DNA from: Dryocosmus kuriphilus
Lineage: Eukaryota > Arthropoda > Insecta > Hymenoptera > Cynipidae
Direction: 5' to 3'
DNA length: 64,000 nucleotides
NCBI GenBank assembly: GCA_038277395.1
Contig: CM076197.1
Location: 101,706,442-101,770,441, forward strand
Part shown: positions 1 to 11,160 of the stretch, one piece after another
Position numbering within the stretch: position 1 is the stretch's first letter
How the letters are laid out: each line of letters opens with the position of its first letter
Notes under the pieces: model-generated
The model's input: only the letters and a program-made list of their open reading frames with translations
What the model was told of the DNA's origin: nothing
Database searches by the model: none
Made by a program: the position numbers and the translations under genes

Positions 1-655
1 CGTTCCTCTCCTGGTAGAGCTGCTTCGAATTTTAAACCTGCTTGTTGTTAATCTTCTGTGTCCCAATTATCTTCCTTTGCCATAATTTATCGAAGAAACC
101 TATACATCAACCCTTCCTTTATAAAATGGTGCACTGCAGATACAAGAATCTGGCAAATTAAAACACCTTCCACGAATCGAAATCTGCCTTTTCAATTGAA
201 ACTATTTTAAAAAATCTTTAACAATATGTAGGTAAAAAATAATATTTTCAAATAATGAACTATTTTAAAGCAAAAATTAATGATTTTAATAAACGCAGCG
301 AAGTTGGAAAAGTTAAGTAATTGAGAAAGCAACAAGAAACGAAAATTTTGTAACAGATACTATAATAAATTGGCATTGACTATAGTGTCACGGACTTCTC
401 CGTAGGAATCACCGGTCAAGTTTGGCGCTAGGGCTAGAGTTACGGAAAATTCCGTAACTCTAGCCCTGGACGAGGGGGAAAGGGGTTAATTTTACGGAAA
501 ATTCCGCAACGGTAGACAGTACGTAATAAATTGTCAGGTAGAAACTCAACTTGTTTAAATTTCACGCAAATTCGATTTATTAGTTTGATCTTGCTTACTG
601 AGTACGTCTAAATAATGAGCAACACCTTGTGTACTCCGTTGGCACGACGCAACGT
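1..655. repeat. Interspersed repeat R, copy 1, left part
   Basis: This stretch matches 34185-34830 closely by eye over its whole length, with small indels, so it is one copy of a dispersed repeat. The match stops at about 655 and resumes at 6073-6128, where it pairs with 34857-34912. The 5.4 kb between is therefore an insertion, or is deleted in the other copy. The left limit is unknown because the window starts inside or at the repeat. No coding capacity was seen and the class is unknown. Confidence 0.8.
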
Positions 656-1136
656 CCTAGGTGCGAATTGACCGTCAGCCCACGGTCGGGCCAACAATCG
701 GACGGTCGGTCCAACTTTGTGCGCACTGGTCGGGTCAACCAGCTAAATGATAACGGTCAACCGTCCTTGATTTCCCAACGTCGGCCCGACATTTGGTCCC
801 AAAAATGGATCATCTATGAAAATAAAGCAGGCCCAACCTTGGGAAACAATGTGGTGCCAACCTACATTTTCAAAGGTTGATCAACATTGGCAAGAAGCGT
901 CGAGCCATCCTTGGCAACCAAAGGTTGGGCCGCCGTTGGGAACCAATGGTCTGCCCAATTATGGCAATGATAACGCAAGCCCATCTATTTTCCACAGCTG
1001 GCCCGACAGTGGTTAAAAAGATTCATCCAACCATGGAACCGAAGCTGACTCACCACTGGTTTCCAAATTTTGGGAAACATCGACAGTAAACATTGATGCA
1101 ACATAATGAATCAATATAGAGTTTTTCCCAGTATTT

Positions 1137-1186
1137 AAATAAATAAAGATGTTGCGACCTTTCTGGGTCTTATGATGTTTATTATT
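1137..1186 (+). repeat. Left terminal inverted repeat of the Penelope-like element
   Basis: This segment is close to the reverse complement of 5139-5184, with a few mismatches, and lies just inside the 13-bp target duplication. It contains the core GTTGCGACCTTTCTGGGTC. Confidence 0.85.
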
Positions 1187-1297
1187 AGTTACTGGCCTTA
1201 AACCTTGAACATCTAATTTGGTGAAAATGGAAAATCATGGCTTTTATCAACACCTCCCAGAGAGCAACGGCGAATATGCAGCATCACTTGCCAAAAA

Positions 1298-4200
1298 ATG
1301 GAAGTAACTCATCTTGTATTCAGAAAAAAGAAAAAATCCTTAATTCCTAATCATATAATTTGTAATATTAATCCTAATATCAGATGTTTTTCTAAAAAAA
1401 CTTGTACTAATATCGAAAAATCAATCTCTAATTTTGGAAGAATCATTCTAAAAAATGAAATTAATGACATATCAATTGAAATCAAAAATATCTCTAAAGA
1501 GATTTATAATTTTAAAATGCAAATCATTAGAGCCTTCTCAATTAACTTTTTTAACAACTTAGAAACCAGAACTATACAAGATTCTCACAAATATCTTAAC
1601 AAACTGATTAAATCGTCAATGAAAAAAATTGAAAATTGAAGATGTCAACAAAACCCAAAATTAATTACCGACATTGATAAATGGGTGGTTAATATGACTA
1701 AAGAAAATATACCTGAAGATTTAAAAGAAATGATAATTTTCCAATTGCCAAAGTAATTTGCAATATTGAATATAAAATCAAAAATATTGAACCAAATTTA
1801 CGAAACACCATTAGAAATGAAGTATCTTATTGGACTCAAAATTGGATCTGCAGTAATAACTTTAATATAAATTCATCTATACAAAATAAAGTTAAAATAA
1901 CAAAAAAATTTATTAGCTCTAATAATAATATTATAATAACATCAGCTGACAAAAGTAACAAAAATATCATTATGAATAAAGCAGAATACAATGATAAAGC
2001 TTTAAACTTACTTAATGACAATTTAACTTACAAAATTCTAGATAAAGATCCGACATCTAGATTTCAAACTAATTTAAACAAACTGTTAACTTTCTTTGAA
2101 AATAATAAAATCATAAATATCAACACTTATAACTATTTGAAATGTACAAATGGCACTGCTTCGAAATTTTTTATGGCTTACCTAAGCTACATAAACCAAA
2201 TTGTCCTCTAAGACCAATTATTTCCTTCCCAGGCTCACCACTCCAATGTATATCTAAATCCTAAGCAAATTCTCTACAAAAAATCGTAGGAAAAACAAAT
2301 TATCACATTAAAGACAGTTGGGATTTTAAAAATAAGATCGATAAAATCACAATCCCCAATGATTTTACTCCCTGCTTAAAATGACGAATAGGATCCGATA
2401 GAACGAGATAACAAACCGGATAATTGACCGGATAGCCCACTTCGGATTCTTGTCTGGCCCTATCCGGGTCTTATTCGGTTCGCAATATCTTTCGCGGAAA
2501 AATAGCGGTCTCATCTGGGTTCTATTCGGGATGACATATCGAAATTATATTTGACTAAGTTAAAAGTGGTATTTAATCCGGTCCTATCCGGAATTTTGTC
2601 GGAACCAAAGTTGAGTGACAAGACCAAAAATGATTTTCTATCTGGTTCTATCCGGCTTTCCAGGGGACATGTAAGTCATAAAATTGAATTATTCGCCCGA
2701 CGGAATCTTATCTGGCCCTATCCGGAACTTTGTCAGATCTAAAGCTGGGTGTAAAGGCCGAAAATGGTTTTCTATCTGGTCAGTAGTTCAGAATAATTCC
2801 GCCAGAAGCGCAGGGATTCTTGTCTCACAATAGTAGTAGATCGTCGGGGCTATAAGTTAGCCACAATTTTTCACTATTAGTTAGAATGAAAAGGTGTATC
2901 TAATACATCTGTTCGATCGTCATCGATCCTTTTTTTGGTGCTTTCACGGTACGAGTATCTGGTAGGATAAGGCAATGCGGATACTGAAAATATTCCGTAT
3001 AGAGCCAGATAAGAAACCAGATAGAAAAATTTTAAATACCGACAAACTGCCGGATAGAACCGGATAAGAAAACGGACACAAATACCATATAAGTTGCCGG
3101 ATAGAACTAGATGAGAAACCGGAACGGGCTATGCGGGTGCCGAAAATATTCCGTGCAGAGCCAGATAAGAAACCAGATAGAAAAATTTTAAATACCGATC
3201 AACTGCCAGATAGAACCGGATAAAGAATCGTATAGGACAAAAGAAGGACCGAGAATATTCAGCATAGAGCCAGATAAGAAACCAGGCACAAATACCGTAT
3301 AAGTTTCCGTATAGAACACGATAATATTCCGAATCCTATCCGTCTCTATCGGATCCTATCTGGCATTTTTAGCATATTATCTCTTTAAATATTGTTTCAA
3401 TGTACACGAATATTTCTTGGAATCTCATTAGAAGTACCATTCGAAAACACTGGATCGAAATTAAGCCTCACTCTTTTCTTTCTAGAGAGAATTTCGACAC
3501 TATTCTTAAATTATGTTTAGAATCCTCATATCGCCAATTCTATGATAAATTCTATCTACAGATCTTCGGATTACCAATGGGTTCACCCATTTCTGCAGCC
3601 GCTGCTAATATTGTTATGGAAAATATCGAAAGTAAAGTTTTAAAATCTATTAATTTTCCAATAATTTTTTATTTTCGTTACATAGACGACACATTAATTT
3701 GTCTTCCTAAAAATAAAGTTCACGAAATTCTTGATAAATTTAATTCTCCTAATGACAGATTAAAATTTACCATGGAAATGGCAATTAACAATAAAATTAA
3801 TTAACTTTCTAGATTTATCATTAACGATAGAAAATAACAAAGTCATCACTAACTGGTATCGCAAACCAACATGGTCCGGCAGATTTCTAAACTATAGTTC
3901 TTATCATCCGATTTACCATAAAATTAGCGTAATGTACGAGCTATAAAATTATCTGATGTGAGATACCATAAAGACAATTTAAATCTTAGTAAAACAACTT
4001 TACTTTAAAATGGTTATCCATTAGATTTTTTAAAAAACAAAATCGACAAGCGCTATAAACTAATAAAAATACACAAAATTTAGTAAAAACAAATGATGTT
4101 TCTGAAGGAAAAAAAAATATTGTACTACCATATATTTAAAACCTCGACGAATGCCTTTTTAGAACTTTTAACAACAGCAACATACAACTAATCTTCTCTA

Positions 4201-4603
4201 TTGAAAATAATCTTAAAAAACTTGTTTTAAAAGTACTAAAGATAAAATTAAAAAAGAAAACAAATGTAACTGTGTTTATAAACACAAATGTAAAAACTGT
4301 AGTAAAACGTATATCGGCCAAACCAGTGGAAATATACGTACTAGAAATCGTGAACACGAAAGATCTATCGAAAATAATAAAACCAATACTGCTATCGCTA
4401 AACACGCTCATGATTTTGCACACAATTTCGATTTTAATTTAAAAAACGTTCGAATTCTGGAAATAGAACCTAACCTAAACAACAGACTAATCCTCGAAAT
4501 GATTTACATACAACATGATACAAATTACGTTAATTTTAAATCTGACATCCAAGGCTTGAGTAATACTTATAATAATTTAATTGCACAAATTCATTTACCT
4601 TAA
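1298..4603 (+). pseudogene. Penelope-like RT/GIY-YIG polyprotein, broken
   Basis: Coding pieces run in order in shifting frames. 1298-1639 is an N-terminal region. About 1900-2380 contains ADKSNKNIIM, then YGLPKLHKPN and PLRPIISFPGSP, all typical of Penelope-like reverse transcriptases. About 3382-3804 contains motif A as SLNIVSMYTNI, where the usual catalytic Asp position reads Asn, and the YIDD catalytic box. About 4260-4603 is a GIY-YIG nuclease domain with a Cys-rich start and TYIGQTSGN. The frame is broken near 1640, 2170, 2260 and 3805, and by the insert at 2373-3374. The family normally encodes one protein of about 800 aa that primes at DNA ends. This copy cannot encode it. Confidence 0.85.
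2373..3374. mobile_element. Non-autonomous TIR element (CCGGATAG-rich) inside the RT
   Basis: The ends form an imperfect inverted repeat of about 30 bp centred on ATAGGATCCGATAGA (2373-2406 against 3340-3374). The interior is built from many short copies of CCGGATAGAACCGGATAAGA and its complement. It splits the retroelement frame just before RT motif A, because coding similarity resumes at about 3382. There is no ORF longer than 63 aa and no transposase, so it looks like a MITE-type passenger. The superfamily is unknown and the target duplication is unclear. Confidence 0.7.
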
Positions 4604-5138
4604 AATATTCTTATTACAAAATTCTTTTTTTTTTTCTACTTCAAATCTTTCCCGGGTCAAAATATATACGTATTTAAATTTCTAACCTAAAATTTTAGTC
4701 ATGGCTTTTCCACCACGCCTCTAAGATGGCTCTCTTACTTTTTGTACTTTTTTATTTATGTTTTTAGCATTAAATGCATTATTTTAACTTAACAATGACA
4801 TCTTCATAAGTACTATCCAGCATCATCTTTTTAATATTAAATTATAATGTCAAATTACTCAATATCTTACAAAATAAAAATCTTTTGTAGGTTAAACTTT
4901 ATGGGAACGTGAAATCGAACATTTTTGTTTGTGTGTTAAAATATTATCCATATTTCTTAAAATGAAGAGAAGTCTAAAAACGCTTCCTCTTTGGTAAGAT
5001 GATATTTCGCTCGTTATATAAACATATTATTGTCAGCCAACTAATACAAGCTTGTATTCTCTATAGAAGCCACCGATTATACGTAATGAAACGTCACGAG
5101 TAGGAGTTGAAACTAACTCGAAACATGTCGACGAATGC

Positions 5139-5184
5139 ATAATAAACATCATAAGATCCCAGAAAGGCCGCAACATATTTATTT
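5139..5184 (-). repeat. Right terminal inverted repeat of the Penelope-like element
   Basis: It pairs with 1137-1186. Its outer edge abuts the 13-bp target duplication at 5185-5197. Confidence 0.85.
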
Positions 5185-5366
5185 ATAATGAATCAATGTT
5201 CGGCCCAACTAGCAGCAAGCCAACGCGACGTCTTTTTCCACCGTCCGCAGGACAGTAGCTTGGTACCTTCTTGCAAAGCCGTCTGACAATCGTCTGCTTA
5301 TAGACCCGAGGAGTGATTTCACTTGTGGCTCACTTTTACGGCCAGCCACCTAGCGGAAACGTGCCC

Positions 5367-5850
5367 GTACTATTGTGATCATTTGAAATCAATTCGCCAG
5401 AGTATACATACCTAACTATCGGCCCAACCGTGGGACAGAGTTGAGCCGACGGTCGGGCGCAGTAAGGTTACTTGCATCAAATAATATTACGCCGACAGTC
5501 GGGCCAACCGTCGCCCAGAGTCGGGCCGACCGTACTTTCACCGTCTTTTTAAAACAATAAACCAGAGTATATCCGACGGTCGGCCCATATTTGGATCAAG
5601 GTTCGGCCGACCGTCGGGTGAATCGTGGTGACTTGTACAAGCCAATGTTATGTCGACGGTCGGGCCATTTCTTGTCCAGAATCGGACCGACCGTACTTCC
5701 ACGGTCTTTTTCAAACAATAAACCAGAATATATCCGACGATCGGCCCATACTCGGGCCGAGGTTTGATCGACCGTCGAGTGCGTTAAGGTGACTTGTGGC
5801 TAGCCGACTGCTCTACTTACAGTCGTACCGACCGCATTCTTACGGTCGTA
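5367..5850. repeat. 161-bp tandem repeat, about 3 copies
   Basis: The landmark GACCGTACTT(T/C)CAC(C/G)GTC recurs at 5528 and 5689, 161 bp apart, each time followed by AAACAATAAACCAGA(G/A)TATATCCGAC. A partial, more diverged unit precedes at about 5367. Each unit holds two or three GTCGG(C/G)CC palindromic boxes. Confidence 0.8.
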
Positions 5851-6072
5851 CCGACTAATCTGCTGCAGTTTATCTAATTGTCGGCCCAAAGTTCCACCAG
5901 AATTGGAACATCAGTCGGCTTTTTGCCCGCAGCCGATGTTTGTTGCCAACGTCGGTAGGACCACGGCAGCTTGAAAACGCCTTATGCGGCCCAACTCTAG
6001 TTACCGTCGATCGGTTGCCAGAGTAGGGCCGACTTTGGGCCGCTGGTCAAGCTCTAGCAGCCGACTGAATTT

Positions 6073-6128
6073 CGCCAGTACATCTTATTGCTTGTTACAA
6101 ATATGCACTGTAAAAGATAACTCTTTAA
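6073..6128. repeat. Interspersed repeat R, copy 1, right end
   Basis: The right end of the repeat whose left part is 1-655. It matches 34857-34912, and similarity stops just after CTCTTTAA in both copies, which marks a shared element end. Confidence 0.75.
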
Positions 6129-8030
6129 TGGCATGTGCCACTGAAATTGTAAATAAAATATCGGACTGAAACTTTGGGAAATGCATGAGAAGACATTAAA
6201 TTGCGTTTGTATACATTATTTGAGTAGGAATTTTGACAAAAGTTTTTCGACGAAATTAAAACAGGAAGCATTTTTCAAGCTAGTTCCAATCAACACCGCT
6301 CCCAATAGCAAAGCGATGGCGCGCAACACGAGACACGCCTCGGGTTCACTGACATGTGATGCCGCGAATTTACATATTAGTTTGTTTATTTGCACTATAT
6401 GTACAAAAATACTCATAGCACCCGACGTCGAATCTGGCCCGAAATTCCGGCAACGGTTCTAACCACGTTTCGGCGTAAGGTTCCGACGCAGATTCCGATG
6501 TCATATATCCTATTAGGATACCTCAGCTCCTACGTCGTTTTTTTCAGTAGAGAACTCCAGTTGCCGTCAGCGTCACACCTTTCAAATGTAAATTGTCTTA
6601 TCTTGCTTCTTCATTAACTCAAATTTTTATTCAGAAAATACGTCAATCATCAAAAAAAAATGAAATGAATTGTCACCGATCCATACACGTAAAAAGCACG
6701 AAAAGCGACTAACAAAGTCGGAGAGTGAACGCGATTCCCGCTTTAAAGACAACATGGTGACCTAACAGAGCTTGCGGTTATTGCAACATCCTAGATTCGA
6801 ATTAAGCCGAAGTGGAATTTTTAGATTAAACTGATGACAATGCACAAAATCACTTGAAAATCGAAAAACTTAAACCAAAAGGACATAGGGACGCGACCAA
6901 CCACCCTATAGCTATAGCGGACCGCCCCACACATGATATATTGCTGCAAGATTCCTGCAAGGTTTCTTGTAAGGTTTGCAACATTTTCGAAACATTTCGA
7001 AGAAATGTTTCTGAAATAAAGATATGTCCCTTGCACAGCTCGTGCAAAATATTGCATGAAATATTTGTGAAATGTTATTTAAATATTTTTACAATATTAC
7101 AAGCAAGATTTCTACAATCATGCATTTAACTTTTTCTAAACATTTCGAAATGTTATTAAAATTTTGTAGTCAAATTGAGAAATTTGCCTCAAATTTATAT
7201 AAATCTGCAAAAAAATTGTTTTATATATTGTTTTGTGCACCGAGCCTAGTTTGACGCGGTGTTCTTCGAATCTAATTAAATTTATATTAAGGCAGAAGTA
7301 TGGAGATAAAACACAAATAAAACACTTGCGAAATGAAGCGTATAAGACGGTAATATATTTAAGAGTAAGGTACAATAGCTGAAGTTAATAAATGCTACGC
7401 TAACTTGTTTCCTCTACCGAATTCAAGTGATATCTGCCGGCACTTAGGTGGTAAGCGGGGACGAGAAGTGAAAATCGAGGATTCAAAATTGGAAGAGAGG
7501 GTAGGTTAAGTGGAAGGGATGTCTAGGACAGTCTACTTGTAAGTGGGGGTAGATCTGAGGAGCTGAAAACAAGCTCAAAAGACCCTTGCGGAAATTCCAA
7601 AATCCGAAGACACACTGATGGCTAGCTGACCTCAAATAAATCAATAAAGCGTAATAGCGGTAGAAGCTTAAGGACAATAAGGGAAAAAGAGACTGAGCAT
7701 AAACTTTCGAATTGGAAACTGAAAATCTCAGAGACAGATGTTGACAGATACAAAACATAAAGGAAATTGTTTGGCAGGAAACTAAAGGTCAGGCACGTTC
7801 CTAGCATAAACAGACAAAATATAAATGGGTATCGAGAGAGAGTTTTACATAAGGTCGTTGAGAAGGATTTTGAAGCATAGAAAATACAAAATGAACTTAA
7901 AGTTATGGTAGGCACAAAATATAAAGAAGAATCCTTACGTTCTGGACGTAACATATATTATGGCTGCAACTTAAATTATGTTTAAAGTTACACAATTGCA
8001 CAAACATTTACTTATGTATATAAATAGCAC
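6129..8030. other. No gene recognised; diffuse repeat remnants
   Basis: Several ORFs of 60-110 codons occur on both strands, but none shows a motif, splice context or codon pattern that supports a gene. The part around 6930-7130 contains GCAAGATTCCTGCAAGGTTTC and related words that recur in the tandem repeat at 8.7-9.2 kb, so it is probably an older member of that family. Confidence 0.5.
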
Positions 8031-8039
8031 GCTTAATTA

Positions 8040-8160
8040 CTATGAAAAATCGCACCCGCTGAAGGATTCGAAGAACCCTACCTAGCATACCTTACAACTA
8101 CCTGACCTTATGTATAAATATGCCGCACGCCTTATCCGACTGAGCTATTACACCGCTTGA
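8040..8160 (-). mobile_element. tRNA-derived SINE-like head
   Basis: Read on the minus strand, a pol III A-box-like stretch (TAGCTCAGTCGGATAAGG, about 8130-8148) is followed about 60 nt later by a B-box-like GGTTCTTCGAATCC (about 8064-8077). The spacing and the tRNA-like 5' end suggest a tRNA-derived SINE head. It does not fold as an intact tRNA, having no clear acceptor or anticodon arms. Element ends and target duplication were not found. Confidence 0.5.
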
Positions 8161-8269
8161 ACTTTCTTGACAAAAACAAAGCCAAGGTGTTTCCTTGAAA
8201 AAGCCAGGGACGGCGGAGAAATATATAAGTAGGTACATATATTTCCACATATTTGGAAGCTCGACAAGT

Positions 8270-8595
8270 TTTGAGAAGTTTCCAAATTACCAAAATTCTC
8301 AAAAATTTCAAAAATTTTTCAAAACTTCGAAAATTCTCTAAAATTACCAAAATTCTCAAAAATTAAAAAATTACCAAAATTTCCAATATTTTCTAACATT
8401 TCAAAAATTTCAAAAATTACAAAAATTGTCAAAAATTTTCAAAATTACCAGTATTCTCAAAAACTTCCAAAATTCTCAAAGTTTTAGAAATTCTTGAAAA
8501 TTTTGGAAATTTTTGGAAAATTTGAATATTTTTGTATTTTTTGGAAATTTTAATAATTTTTGAAAATTTTGAAAATATTTAGAAAATTTGTAAGA
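8270..8595. repeat. Low-complexity A/T repeat with inverted halves
   Basis: The left part is a degenerate array of CAAAATTCTCAAAAATTACC-like words. The right part, from about 8465, is the complementary array of GAAAATTTTGGAAATTTTTG-like words. The two halves could pair. No coding content was seen. Confidence 0.7.
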
Positions 8596-8689
8596 TTTCA
8601 TTAAAGCAGATTAAGCTTACACTCGCTATGATCCTATGATCCTAAAACGATCCTTGGAATTCCAATCAGAAACATCTGTGATGGGGACA

Positions 8690-9205
8690 ATAAGGATCAA
8701 TCAATTATGAAAGATTTTGTGCAATGTTTTTGCAAGGTTTCTGCAAAGTACATTTGAAATTTTATCTCTACAGTTTTTTTTTGCGAAAAAAAATATTTTT
8801 TGCAATATTACACACAACTATCATAAATATTCCATAAAAACAGTTTAAGCAATATTTTCACAAAATTTTATGGAGTATTATCTAATAGGTTGTTGCAATC
8901 TTCGTGAAGATTAAAATGTAATATTTCTACCATTAATTCGGAAATATTTAGTTAAGTTTTCAAAAAATTTATCAATCAATATTCCCATAATCTTTTATGA
9001 AAGATTTTTTGCAATTTTTTTACGAGGTTTCTACAAAGCACATTTGAAATTTTATCTGCAGTTTTTTTGCGAAAAATAATATTTTTTTTCAATATTGCAC
9101 AACAAGTATGAGAAATATTTCACAAAAACATTTCAAGGAATATTTTGACAATGTTTTGAGGAATAGTATCTGTATGGCTGCTGCAACTTTTGTAAAACAT
9201 TGGAA
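8690..9205. repeat. Two diverged tandem units of about 280 bp
   Basis: 8691-8925 and 8975-9205 share the same order of words: ATGAAAGATTTT, GCAATGTTTTTGCAAGGTTTC, TACATTTGAAATTTTATCT, TTTTTTTGCGAAAAA. They are two imperfect tandem units of a non-coding repeat related to 6930-7130. Confidence 0.7.
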
Positions 9206-9238
9206 TAGAACCCTAAAAAGCCCTCATCTCTGCCTAAA

Positions 9239-9630
9239 GTAATCTTAAAGTAACCTCACAATATAATTAATAAATGCAACAAAATAAGTATTTAAAATGT
9301 TGTAGTTGTAATTCAAGGTCAAAATTGAAGTTAGAAAATGACGATGTAAATGCAAAAATTTGATTTTTCAGCGGTAGAAGTTAAAGAACATTTTTAAGCA
9401 TGCGCCTGGGAAGCGGCAGCCGGGCACGCAATATTCCCTGTCGGACTATGTATCGCAGGCGCATGCCTAAAAATGTTTGTAACTTCTACTGTTCTACTGC
9501 TGAAAAATCAAAGCTTTCCATTTACATCGTCATTTTCTAACGTCAATTTTAACGTAGAATTATAAATACAACAATTAAAATAATTCTTTTGTTGTTTTTA
9601 TTAATTATATTGCGAGGTTACTTTAAGGTC
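9239..9630. mobile_element. Foldback/MITE-like inverted repeat, 392 bp
   Basis: The left arm (about 9239-9415) and right arm (about 9460-9630) are near reverse complements. Shared words include TTAAAGTAACCTC, AGAAAATGACGATGTAAATG, TTTGATTTTTCAGC and GCATGCGCCTG. The loop is short and GC-rich. There is no ORF. This is the form of a non-autonomous foldback element. Its right edge overlaps the next, larger inverted repeat by about 10 bp. Confidence 0.75.
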
Positions 9631-11152
9631 ATGTAAAAGTGGGTCACGTGACTAAGTCAGTCCTGAGATCGACATCTTTGACTCGTATTTAAAAATAAAG
9701 TTTAAAATAATGTGGAAAAAATTTGGGAAAATATTAATAAATGTAAAAGAAGAGTGTGTGGCAAAAGCGTGAACTCGGGGCGGAGCAATAAAAGTTTATT
9801 ATAAAAATAATAAATAGCAACGGATGCACTTTGCACTAGGTACACGTTCTTACTCTGTCGGTAAAGAAGCAACATCGCGGTTGGTAACTTGTTATTGATT
9901 TTTTTTAAGACTGCGAAAGTTCTCCACATGCTCCGATAGGTGTCCAGGCTTCAGGTATAACCTTAAAAATTTGTTTCTGCATTAGAAGTTTCTACTTTTT
10001 GCGTACAAAGTTCGTGGCCAATGTTAATTGTGTTTTTTCGATCCAAGTTTCATGGATACTATCCTCAAGTGCTCCAATTCCAAAATTGAAAATCGCCTGC
10101 AATAAAGCTCTACAACATGGTTGGTAATCGGTATTACTACAAATTTTTAATTAAAAAAAAATTTTTTCTACAATTGTAAGTATTTAGAACCAGAAGCTCC
10201 TTCCTTAGTGCTTTGTATTTATTGTGCCAAATTTTCAACGCGATTTATTATTCCGTGCGAACATGAGTTGGGACAAAAGAAATGCCGATAATACTTCCAG
10301 TTTTATTTTCCTGAATTTCTTTTGTCCCAATTCATGTACAAACGAAATAAAGTAATCGCTCTGAACGTTTGGAAAATGAAAGAGGAGGCAATAAAGTAGG
10401 AGCCTCTACTTTGTTTCCTTGGAAATTCGGAAAAAAAATTTTCAAGGAAAATAAAACTAGAAGTATTATCGGTATTCCTTTTGTTCCAACTCATGTCCGC
10501 ACGGAATAATAAATCGCTTTGAAAATTTGGCACAGTAAATACAAGGCACTAAGGAAGAAGCGTCTATTCCTAAATACTTAAAATAATTGTAGAAAAATTT
10601 TTTTTTTTAATTAAAAATTTGTAGTAATACCGATTACCAACCATGTTCTAGAACTTTATTGCAGGACACTGCAGGCGATTTTCAATTTTGGAATTGGAGC
10701 ACTTGAGGATAGTATCAATGAAGCTTTGAACGAAAAAAACACAATTAACATTGGTCACGAACTTTGCACGCAAAAAGTACAAACAGTAATATTTGCACTT
10801 GTAATGCAACAAGCAAATTTTTAAGGTTATACCTGAAGCCCGGACACCTATCGGAGCGTGTGGAGAACTTTCGCAGTCTTAAAAAAAATCAATAACAAGT
10901 TACCAACCGCGATGTCGCTTCTTTACCAACAAAGTAGGAACGTGCACCTGGTGTAAAGTACATCCGTTGATATTTATTATTTTTATAATAAACTTTTATT
11001 GCTCCTCGAATTCACGCTTTTGCCACACACTGTTCTTTTACATTTATTAATATTTTCCCAAATTTTTTCCGATTTATTATTAAATACGAGTCAAAGAATA
11101 TCGATCTCAGGACTGGCTTGGTCACGTGATTCACCTTTCACATGGCCTTAAG
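9621..11152. mobile_element. Large inverted-repeat element, about 1.5 kb
   Basis: The left arm (9621-10313) and right arm (about 10437-11152) mirror each other over roughly 700 bp, with scattered differences and small indels. The outer ends carry GTCACGTGA(C/T) and the inner ends TTTTCCT(G/T)GAA. A loop of about 120 bp (10314-10436) separates them. ORFs at 9702-9929 and 10303-10533 are by-products of the palindrome. No transposase was seen. It is most simply a non-autonomous foldback element, and a transcript would form a long hairpin. Confidence 0.8.
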
Positions 11153-11160
11153 GGTGTTGG

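Larger units (their letters stand above)
1103..5197 (+). mobile_element. Penelope-like retroelement, degenerate
   Basis: The insertion is bounded by a 13-bp direct repeat, ATAATGAATCAAT, at 1103-1115 and 5185-5197, read as the target-site duplication. Just inside are inverted repeats of roughly 46-50 bp (1137-1186 and 5139-5184), a terminal arrangement known from Penelope-like elements. The body encodes a reverse transcriptase followed by a GIY-YIG endonuclease on the plus strand. The copy is dead: it has stops and frameshifts and a further transposon inside the RT region. Confidence 0.85.
656..6072. mobile_element. GTCGG-rich element inserted in repeat R
   Basis: Both flanks of the Penelope-like element (656-1102 and 5198-6072) are rich in variants of CGGTCGGGCC and TTGGGCCAAC, unlike the AT-rich surroundings. 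The related copy of repeat R at 34.2-34.9 kb lacks this block. I infer a transposable element or satellite-like insert that was later interrupted by the retroelement. Short plus-strand ORFs at 629-1089 and 5984-6169 look incidental. No transposase and no convincing target duplication were seen. Confidence 0.55.

Noticed and set aside
8100..8150. Possible functional tRNA gene on the minus strand
   Set aside because: A- and B-box-like words are present, but their spacing and the lack of acceptor and anticodon arms fit a tRNA-derived SINE and not a tRNA.
10303..10533. 76-codon minus-strand ORF
   Set aside because: It lies across the loop and inner arm of a large inverted repeat, has no motif, and its mirrored sequence is also present in the other arm.
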